DNA of 64,000 nt from Apoda limacodes (taxonomy: Eukaryota > Arthropoda > Insecta > Lepidoptera > Limacodidae), in NCBI GenBank assembly GCA_946406115.1, contig OX291545.1:17126001-17190000 (forward strand). Reading direction: 5' to 3'. A program made the translations under genes and the position numbers. This document shows positions 56,450 to 64,000 of the stretch, one piece after another. Under the pieces are notes generated by a model, which was not told the DNA's origin, did not search any database, and saw only the letters and a list, made by a program, of their open reading frames with translations. The stretch's first letter is position 1. The number at the start of each line of letters is the position of its first letter.

Positions 56450-57385
56450 TTGAAGACAATTAATTTTTTTGACCTTTTTGAGCTTTCTGAGTGGGTTACC
56501 AACATTTCGGATAATTTCCCTAATTTTCGAAGGCTAAAATTTAAAAAAAATAATAGTTTTTTGCTGAAACTTAGTGATTTTGCTGTTTTCCAAATTCAAA
56601 CTATACGGTATAAATAATTGTGTGGCTGTGTAATATGGTATTTTTCCGCATTTTAAGTAAAAAAGTACATAACTCTAGACAAGCACCGCTTTTCTCCCCT
56701 GTAACTTTACATCAAATCAAATAACAAAGTAATAACAAAATGACGAATAAGAGTTCCCAGCACAGAGGTAAACTTTATATCAAAGAGTACCTAAGCAAAA
56801 AAAAGTATCACAATGTTTCACAGACGATAAACATACTATATGTTTTAAAAAAAATGCGCCTTTCCGAGTCAACGCCATCTAGTCTATATTTTAGAACTAA
56901 TTTTTTTTTAATTCGTCTCGGAAAACCTCTCATTAATAACTACGCTACTCAACCCGTCATCACGCACATAATGAACACATGTTTTTCGAAATCAACATAC
57001 CTGGACAAACTAAAATTAAAAATAATAAGACCCATTTATAAAAATGGCATTATCAGCGACATAAATAACTACAGGCCAATAACTATACTGTCATTTATGG
57101 ATGAAATAATTTAACGGTATTTTGATAACGAAATAAATAAATATTTAAAAGAAAACAATTCTATCAATGAAAAATAGTACGGTTTTCAGAAAAACCGGAG
57201 TACCTTTCAACTTTTAATTGTGTTTAGTTATAATATTAACAAATACTTAAATGAGAAAAACCATGTTTTTATTATCTTTATAGACTTCTCTAAGGCATGA
57301 GATTAATTAATTTATAAAACCATCTTTTCTTAATTAAAAAGAGATAAAATACGGTGCCTAACTTTAAAATCGTTCTGGAGGAAAC
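56450..57385 (+). mobile_element. LINE RT fragment (same family as 25580-26115)
   Basis: The open frame 56740-57114 reads LRLSESTPSSL-like linker text, then LKIIRPIYKNGIISDINNY, RPITILSFMDEII and a stop. YGFQKNRSTF and IIFIDFSKA follow in other frames. These are RT motifs 0-2 and the start of motif A. It stops just left of the Tc1-like element at 57394. Confidence 0.7.
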
Positions 57386-57641
57386 ACAAGCTACACTCGC
57401 AACTCCGCACGATCTCGAGTACTTAATAACTTTTTAAAAATAATAAAAATGATACCATTTTAAAGGTTAAACTGTTAACTTTAAATTTATACCAAATTTA
57501 TTTAAATCACACCAGTATTTAAGGAGCTATCCCGGATTAAGTGAAGGAGTAAGGAAAACATAAGGAATTTAGAAAAATAATAAATCAAGCAAACAACAAA
57601 AATTTATTAATAAAAATTTTATTTGGCCTTAAAATCAAGTT

Positions 57642-58571
57642 TTAATATTTTGTGTTCCCTCCTCTCGCCCTAATAACTGCTCGAAGACGGTTCTTCATTG
57701 ACCTAATCAGCTTCTGAATCGATTCTTGCGGGATACCTTCCCACTCTTCTTTCAAAGCCAATTTCAGCTTATTCACACTTGAAGGAGCAGGATTTCTGGA
57801 ACGAACCCTCCTCTTCAGTTCAGCCCACACGTGTTCCATGGGATTCAAGTCCAGCCTGAGCGCTTGCCAGTGCAATGTGGCGATACCGACTTCTTCGAGG
57901 TATTCAGTAGTGGCACGGGAAGTGTGACAACGAGCGTTATCTTGCATAAGGAGGAAGCAATTAATTCCAGCTATATATCGGTAATGTCTGAAGTTAGACC
58001 GCCTCCTGGTCCCCCGCCAGGCTCGAAAACAAGCTCCGTTTTACCGTCGAAGGCAATGCCGGACCACATCATACAAGAACCGCCCCTATCAGCCACCGTC
58101 TCGGCGAAACAGCACTGCGCAACTCGCTCCCCAGGCCGCCTGTAGACCCCATCGGTTGCTGCCGTTCAAACACATTCTGCACTCGTTGGAGAGCAGGTCT
58201 CGCCTGCATTGCTCAACCTCCCAATCAAAATAGGAGCGAGTAAATTGAAGGCGAGCTTGTCGGTGACCTGCTGTCAGTTTCGGGCCTGTGGCAGGCCTTA
58301 TTGAAATAAAATTAGCTTTCTAAAGTCTTTGACGAACTGTCCACTCGCTGGCAGCTACCCCACAAACATTTCGGTGCTCCTGTTGGAATGCCGATTTCGG
58401 AGAGAGGTTGACACGATAAAACGGTCATCCCTCTCTGATGTGCACCGGTGCCGTCCAGATCTTGATCTCGGGATAAAACCACCAGTTTCCTGAAAGTGCG
58501 ACAGCCAGCTGGCTGAGCCCTTCTTGCAATAGGGCGATGATTTGTGCTGCTTCTGATGGTGTAGTATTCAT
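57642..58571 (-). pseudogene. Tc1-like transposase, frameshifted
   Basis: From ATG 58571 frames read an IALLQEGSA start and then a GRHRCTSEG region. GPKLTAGHRQARLQF, LLSNECRM (first catalytic Asp replaced by Asn), LLMQDNARCHTS (second Asp) and DLNPMEHVWAELKRRVRS (third acidic residue Glu) follow. The last 101 residues are one open frame ending at 57642. Several shifts and stops lie upstream. Confidence 0.8.
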
Positions 58572-58649
58572 TGTCGTCCAAGTTCAAGGGCCAAAAGTAG
58601 CGGGAATGTGTAACAGTCAACGTTTTAAAATCGACTGATAAAGATATGT

Positions 58650-60364
58650 GACTGTCTTCTTACATCACCCCATTAATTCGGCTCATAGCGATTCGAGCTA
58701 GCCCGTCGAGAATCGCTTGCATCGGGTCCTGTCCGCCTGCCACCGTTTTCAGGACCGTCTGCAGCACATCGAGGGCAAGCTCGATGATCTGCTGCGGATC
58801 GTCCTTGGTGGCGGGTACGTCTCGCTTCGCCATCTTCCCCTGCACCGTAGCAGTTGACGGGGTGGGGGCGGCGAGCAATGGCGTCTTGTTTTTGATACTG
58901 GCGTCAATTGTTGCGGCGTCTGAGGTGGTGGAGGCGATGTTCTGCGCTTCGCTCTGCTGCCTCTCTTCCTCCTTTTATTGTGGCCTTTTTCAGGGGTAGC
59001 TGCTTCCTCTTGTGCAGGGACTGCAGCTGCCTGCGTGCGTAGATGATTTTTCTTTTCAGTCTCCACCTTGACTGATTTCGTTAGAGCAGACCCACGCTTG
59101 TGGCGTGATTCTGCATCCAACTTGCTGCGTTGTCCTGCTTCCCGCTTTGCTTTGCGAAAAACAGGGCACGTCGTTCTGGAAGCTGGATGCTCACCGCCAC
59201 AGTTAGCGCAAGTTGCAGGTTGCTCCTTCGAGCGCGGGCAGTCGCGCGCAAAGTGGCCTTCCCCGCAGCGAACGCAGGCTGGTTTCTGGCGGCAGCGGAA
59301 GTGGGAGTGGCCAAACGCTAGGCACTTCCTACATTATGTCAGTCCAATTGCACCTTTCCACGGCTTTATTTTAATTCCAGGCATGCACAGAAATTCCGTG
59401 AGTTTTTAGATGCCTGGAATGACATCTGTGTTCTGACAGAGGCGGACATAGTAGAGACTGCCTCTACGGCTATTGCGGCGGCCTGGGAGAGTCGGGAATT
59501 CCCGAATACTTTCTGACTCATATCCCAAGGCGGTCAGTTCCTCTGCTATGTCCTTTGTGGCGGTTCCCGACGGTAGTCCTTTGATGGCAACCTCTAGGGA
59601 CCGAGTGTCAGAAGTGGGCAAAACCACGAAATCTTGGCCTCTCTTTCCAGCGAGGAAAGGTATCGCTGGATGGCTCGACGTTCGTGGTCTGCCTGCGGAG
59701 AAAAGCGGACCCCTTTTCCATAGGGGCGCGCATTGACCGTGTGTCCAAGCTGTGCCTTCAGGGCTTTCAGGTGGGTGGGCCAATCTGGAAGGCACTCAAC
59801 CACTATGGATACACTTTCTGTCTTTTTTTTGTTTGAATTTTCTCGCACGGGCGTTTCTGCTCTCTCGCGGCGTGCTGCAGTATTAACTTGTTTGGCCGCA
59901 TCGGTGTACGATGGCTGCGCGGCTGTGGGCGAATTCACTTGCTCTTCTCTAGGTTGCTCAGTGGGCTCGCTGTCCACCATGGTTACAGGTGATGAGGTGC
60001 TGAGTTGTTCCGATTCGGCTTCGGAATCGTTGGCATCGAGGGACAACGCCTTACAAAAAAACTTCGTCCAGACGTCGTCCTCCTGTTGCTGAGGCAGGCT
60101 TTCAGCTGTGCTGTCTTGGATTGTTTCGCTAGCTGGGCTAGCTATGGCTTCGGCCGGCAAACCAAGCAGCGATCCGTCCCCGGTGCACACTGAGTGGATA
60201 TCACTATCTGACTCAGTGGACTCCATGGGTCGCTCCGATAGGCTGGTGTCGGCGTCAGCTGTCTTGCTGGCTGCGGTTTTCCGCGCCAGAGTTGACGTCG
60301 CGACGGGTCTCGCGGTGAGCTTCGCCCGCGCAGGGCGGCGACGCGTCGAACCAGCGGTGCTCAT
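58650..60364 (-). pseudogene. jockey-type LINE ORF1 (gag-like), frameshifted
   Basis: From ATG 60364 the minus strand encodes a Ser/Thr/Glu-rich N-terminus, then VNARPYGKGVRFSPQADHE (in one frame to 59594). DFVVLPTSDTRSLEVAIKGL and GTATKDIAEELTALGYES follow in another frame. A stop lies at 59407. Next come the CCHC knuckles CLAFGHSHFRC, CVRCGEGHFARDC and CANCGGEHPASRTTC, a basic region, and a tail to about 58660. It is clearly more GC-rich than neighbouring DNA. It sits inside the Tc1-like element. Confidence 0.8.
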
Positions 60365-60468
60365 CGCGGAAACGACTCACGGCGGCGTGGTTGCATGCGC
60401 ACGCGACCTAAAAAAGCATTGTGAACCGGCGGGAAGGTGGGAGGGTTTAAAAAATAATATTTTATAAC

Positions 60469-60536
60469 TTTGACGATTCAAAAGTGATTGTAAAATCCTT
60501 ATGAATAAACCATTTTGACTTTGACTTTGACTTTAA
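60469..60536 (+). mobile_element. LINE 3' tail ending in (GACTTT)n
   Basis: GACGATTCAAAAGTGATTGT, AATAAACC and three GACTTT units at 60514-60535 match the tail family of 33415 and 52640, here on the + strand. Confidence 0.6.
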
Positions 60537-61230
60537 GATCTCAACGCCACGAGGCGGAGTTTTGGATCGGTCTGGGTTGTGTTCCCCTCCACGGCGAAAA
60601 ACGACGCGGGCAAAGTCCCAGCACGTTGAGAGGTCAACGCGCGGGACGGTTCTGCGAAAAGGTCCGTACGCTGGCGCTCCGCTGCCAATCCTGATAAAGA
60701 TAATCCGATAACACGTGCTTTTATAGGGGGTCAATAGGTCGCAACTCATGACGTATCAAACAATTGAAACATATCTTCTTCCTTACTCCTTCACTTAATC
60801 CGGGATTAGGAAGCCTCTTAAATACTAATGTGATTTAAATGAATTTGGTATCAATTTAAAGTTAACTATATTACGGTACTCAAGATCGCGCAGAGTCAAT
60901 TCAAAGTAAGTGATTCCATAGTTTTGCTCGCGACTGTATAATGCAAAAAAACTACATCTTATGTATTTACATATTTAGGCACACGATATTGGTCTAGCTA
61001 TCAATGCAAAAAAAAACTAAGCTTATGCACATACACTCAACACATTTAAAATATTTTACCAAGCCAGCCATTTTGAGTCGTTATCATTTATGTCTTCATA
61101 ACCAAATTCAATGTAATTGTAAACATTTAGAATTAGTAAATAAGCATTTATAATTAAGACTATATATCGATAATAAATTCAATTGGAAACCACATATACT
61201 CTGTACTACATTTATATGTATATATATAAT

Positions 61231-61380
61231 AGCGGTCCCGGCAAACGTAGCGAACGTTGGTATGTACCTAAAGTGCCCGTGTCCGGCTCGCACTTGACAG
61301 ATCAAGATAAAAACTATCCTGCCTTCTAAGTTGGATTAAATGACAGATAGCTGACCCGGAGAACGTTGTTTCTCTTAGAA
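61231..61380 (-). mobile_element. Helitron copy, diverged, minus strand
   Basis: The reverse complement reads AACAACGTTCTCCGGGTCAG, then GGATAGTTTTTATCTTGAT, TGTCAAGTGCGAGCCGG and GCCGGGACCGCTA. This is a diverged relative of 19461 and 49148, with its end drifted to CTAT. Confidence 0.6.
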
Positions 61381-61389
61381 CCTATAAGA

Positions 61390-62740
61390 AGTCTTTGGTC
61401 TTAAGAGAACCATCGTTATTCGATTAAACTCGCTTTTTATTTTATCGTAAAAACAGTAATGCATGTAAGCTTCAAACTTTGATTGAATGTAGTTTAAACC
61501 CTAAAGTAAAATAAAAAATATTTAAAAATTGGTTAACTATAGTTGTTTCATAAATTATTATTAATTTATTTTGCACGCCTCCATTTTTGCAGTAGCAAAA
61601 CGATTGCTTCTACTATGCTTTTATCAATTTTGTTCCATAAAACTTAAATATTACTATTGTGTGTTGGTACCTTAGAGGCCTTGTAGATGTCCGTTTCTTC
61701 AATGGAACCGGACCAATGAATCAGTGGATTGCGCGCAGTGATGAATTGGTTACAATGAGAGCGTGTACACGAGCCGATTGACTGACCACCAATATTATTG
61801 TATTACAGGCTCTTTATCGGTCCGAGATAGAACAGGTCTACAAGGGCTCTTAGTGCGGGATTCCAACTGGTACCAATGAGTCCTAATTTCTTAAGTAGAT
61901 TGATTATTTACTCTACTGGCTTTTTGGTTTAAGGAAAAATCGTGAGGGTAGGCCGTCCCCAGCTGTCAAGACGTATGAGGCTGAAGACAGACACTTTTTA
62001 TAATTCGTCATACCACATATTCTGTGCAGATTTCAGTTAATTACTATGGTTCAAAAGGCACATAAAAACTTAAATATAGTCCCGTTGGCACCATAAAAAT
62101 CATTTTGATAATTATCATAGGTTATGGGTTTAAACGACGTTTTAATAGCAATAATGTTACGCTTGAAATTAAAGTTTGGTGGTCTACGAAGTTAAATAAT
62201 ACGATATAAATAAACAGGTAGTACAAAGTAAAATAATAAAGTTTTCTGTTACAGGTTTTGTCAACTAGAAAATGATCGGCATCCTTTAAACTCGAACACC
62301 ATTTATACAAATGGAACCAGTATACGTAAGAAGGAACCAATAAAGGAAAGCAATTTAAAAAAAGCTGTCTCTTGTAATCAGTTTTGCAAAAGACATACAT
62401 TTCTGTATAATGTGAGAAATACTTATTTCTACTACTATAAATAACAAAATGTATTGGTAACCTAGGTTTCTTTATAATAAAATATTTTTTTTAAACTTAT
62501 TTTTTATTTTTTTTATGTTAACCAAAAATCAAACGTTAAAATAAAAAAATTTAGGCCACAAGCGGCCCAAAATCCTCGTTCACACTTTGCTTCTATTTAA
62601 ACACAAAACAAAAAAAAATCTCATAGCTAACGAAAAAAAAAACTTATAATACCCAGCCATGGAGTAGGTACTAGGGCAGATATCCATCTGATGGACATCT
62701 GTTACTATATATATCTATAGTATCTCTCTTTCTTTAATCT
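61390..62740. other. no element recognised
   Basis: AT-rich sequence with a more GC-balanced patch at 61660-61990 that has no domain signal in any frame. Confidence 0.3.
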
Positions 62741-62748
62741 TCATGGGG

Positions 62749-62870
62749 TGAGATTCCTTCAGAGTCTCGCCCCAAAAGTCTGGTGGAGCAGTAATGGCTG
62801 TATCAGCAAATTGCATAGATATTTCAGAAAAAAACAAAAAAACTTTAATCTGTGATAGTAATCAAAGAGA
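62749..62870 (+). repeat. dispersed repeat, copy 2
   Basis: GAGATTCCTTCAGAGTCTCG, CCCCAAAA and GCAGTAATGGCTG match 40440-40580 inside the 2.2-kb hAT. Confidence 0.6.
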
Positions 62871-63369
62871 ATGAGTTTTGGCGCGAATCTTAAGAAGGAG
62901 TGGTGTTTTTTTCTGTTTAATTTTTCTCAATTCATTTAGTGACTTTCGATGTATATATTTTAGCAATGTTTTACGAAAGCGTGTTAAGAATTGTGCAGCG
63001 AAGGCTCATGAATAGTGAATTATGAAGAAATAAGCAGGACATGACGCGCAATATCTGAGGATCCACACCAAATCTCCCGCCCAATCTTGGGACTTCAAAA
63101 CGAGGACGCGCGGTAACGCCCGCGCCACGATACGATATAATATAATTGACTTTGACTCTGGCAAATGCATAAATGTCTGCTAAGACCGTGCGAGCCCATT
63201 ATAATATTAAAAAAAAAAATCAAAGAGAATGGACATATACCTAAGACCAAGTATCCAATAGACTTGTAATAAGCGTATACCCGTAAGGGACAGAAATAGA
63301 GTCACTGACCTCTGTGGCAAAGAACAATGTTACCAAATTTACGTAATATTACCCCACTTTTACCTGTAG

Positions 63370-64000
63370 ATATGTACAAGCTGTTGCCCGGGTAGAATGT
63401 TTTTAAACGCATGATATAAATATGGAAGTTTGTAATTTTTTTGTTTGTTATTGCTTAACAATGTTCAATTTTATATAAAAAACTTCTGCCAGCCTTTTCG
63501 CCCGCCCTAAATTTCGTTATCGGTGTAGGTTCTTACGGCAACTCCTCAATTATAGAAAAAAAAAAAACAAGCAATCAAATCTCTCCTCTTTAACGGCATA
63601 ATACATTCGTGTCTGTGAAACAATGGAAAATTACAAAATTTCAACCCAATCGGTCCAGCCATTTAGAAGTTGACATACCGACATCAGCGCCACCTACCGG
63701 GTTCAATTATATTTTTAAATCATCCAGGAAACAATCAAAATACCCCTATTAAAGTTCAACCCAATCGGTTCAGCCGTTTAGAAGTTATGTGAAAAAGATA
63801 AGTACCGAAGGATAATTCTTACTACCCGTTGTCCTATTACCCGTGTTCCCATAGGAATGAAGCATTTTACCGCGGTAAAAAGTAGCCTATGTTCATCAGG
63901 GATAATGTCGGCTTCTAATGGTAAAAGAATTTTTCAAATCGGTCCTGTAGTGTCGGAGCCTATTCAGTACAAAAAAACAACCGATCAAATCTTTCCTCTT
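63370..64000. repeat. Helitron/short-repeat debris with local repeats
   Basis: GCTGTTGCCCGGG at 63381 resembles an inverted Helitron 3' end. The phrase CAACCCAATCGGT[TC]CAGCC with TTTAGAAGTT recurs near 63640 and 63750. AATCAAATCTCTCCTCTT (63573) recurs as ATCAAATCTTTCCTCTT at the window end. The limits are unclear. Confidence 0.4.

Larger units (their letters stand above)
57394..60936 (-). mobile_element. Tc1-like transposon with about 180-bp TIRs and nested LINE
   Basis: The right end, reverse complemented, begins CAGTCGCGAGCAAAACTATG before TA at 60937. The left end begins CACTCGC after TA 57392-57393 and has lost about 40 bases. Both arms share GATCTCGAGTAC/GATCTTGAGTAC, GTTAACTTTAAATT, ATACCAAATT and CCCGGATTAAGTGAAGGAGT. 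The transposase is at 57642-58571. A jockey-type ORF1 segment (58650-60364) and a LINE tail are inserted inside. Confidence 0.8.

Noticed and set aside
58784..60467. Several + strand open frames of 60-120 residues
   Set aside because: They are antisense shadows of the GC-rich LINE ORF1 on the minus strand.
1..64000. CRISPR array, operons or bacterial-type systems
   Set aside because: There are no regularly spaced direct repeats of that form. Genes are spliced and monocistronic, as in an animal genome.

Overview
This window is insect nuclear DNA, most likely from a moth or butterfly. It is AT-rich and repeat-dense. Its genes have GT-AG introns, the proteins look insect-like, and the small Helitrons (5'-TC, CTAG-3', between host A and T) and jockey-type LINE debris are of kinds abundant in Lepidoptera. 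I could run no search, so the order-level call is inference.

Four host genes can be built exon by exon with consistent reading phase. NUFIP1 (+, 4035-11496, 3 exons, 429 aa) is a box C/D snoRNP assembly factor. RpL3 (-, 20737-25253, 7 coding exons, 413 aa) is a 60S ribosomal protein whose first coding exon holds only the ATG. MED11 (+, 27352-30675, 2 exons, 131 aa) is a Mediator head subunit. slowmo/PRELID3 (-, 42515-55354, 4 exons, 228 aa) is a mitochondrial phospholipid-transfer protein. All four look intact. RpL3 and MED11 are divergent, with about 2 kb of transposon debris between their starts.

Most of the rest is mobile DNA. Region 1-3950 is an I-clade LINE cut by the window edge. NUFIP1 intron 1 holds a Charlie/Buster-type hAT remnant. 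Region 12.6-17.5 kb holds jockey-type and other LINE fragments plus a 540-bp fold-back element. Region 17.6-20.4 kb holds a Helitron and a 126-bp tandem array. Region 25.5-27.2 kb has two LINE fragments and a 421-bp MITE just upstream of MED11. The MED11 intron carries a Ty3/gypsy pol fragment and a degraded relative of that MITE. Region 32.2-36.5 kb is a 4.2-kb hAT element with an exact 8-bp target duplication, filled with nested insertions. At 37.9-38.3 kb is a TTAA-flanked MITE, and at 38.46-40.64 kb a second hAT with an exact 8-bp duplication. A mariner fragment lies at 41.6-41.9 kb. The 8.3-kb slowmo intron 3 contains a very large fold-back element (45.07-47.40 kb) around a cysteine-rich CXC-like gene remnant, several Helitrons, and RTE and jockey pieces. 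Region 56.0-60.9 kb has a hAT MITE, a LINE fragment, and a Tc1-like element with long terminal repeats that carries a jockey-type ORF1 inserted inside it.

The strongest leads are the fold-back element with the CXC remnant, four exact 11-residue repeats at the end of slowmo, the nested hAT with its readable order of insertions, and the MITE at the MED11 promoter.
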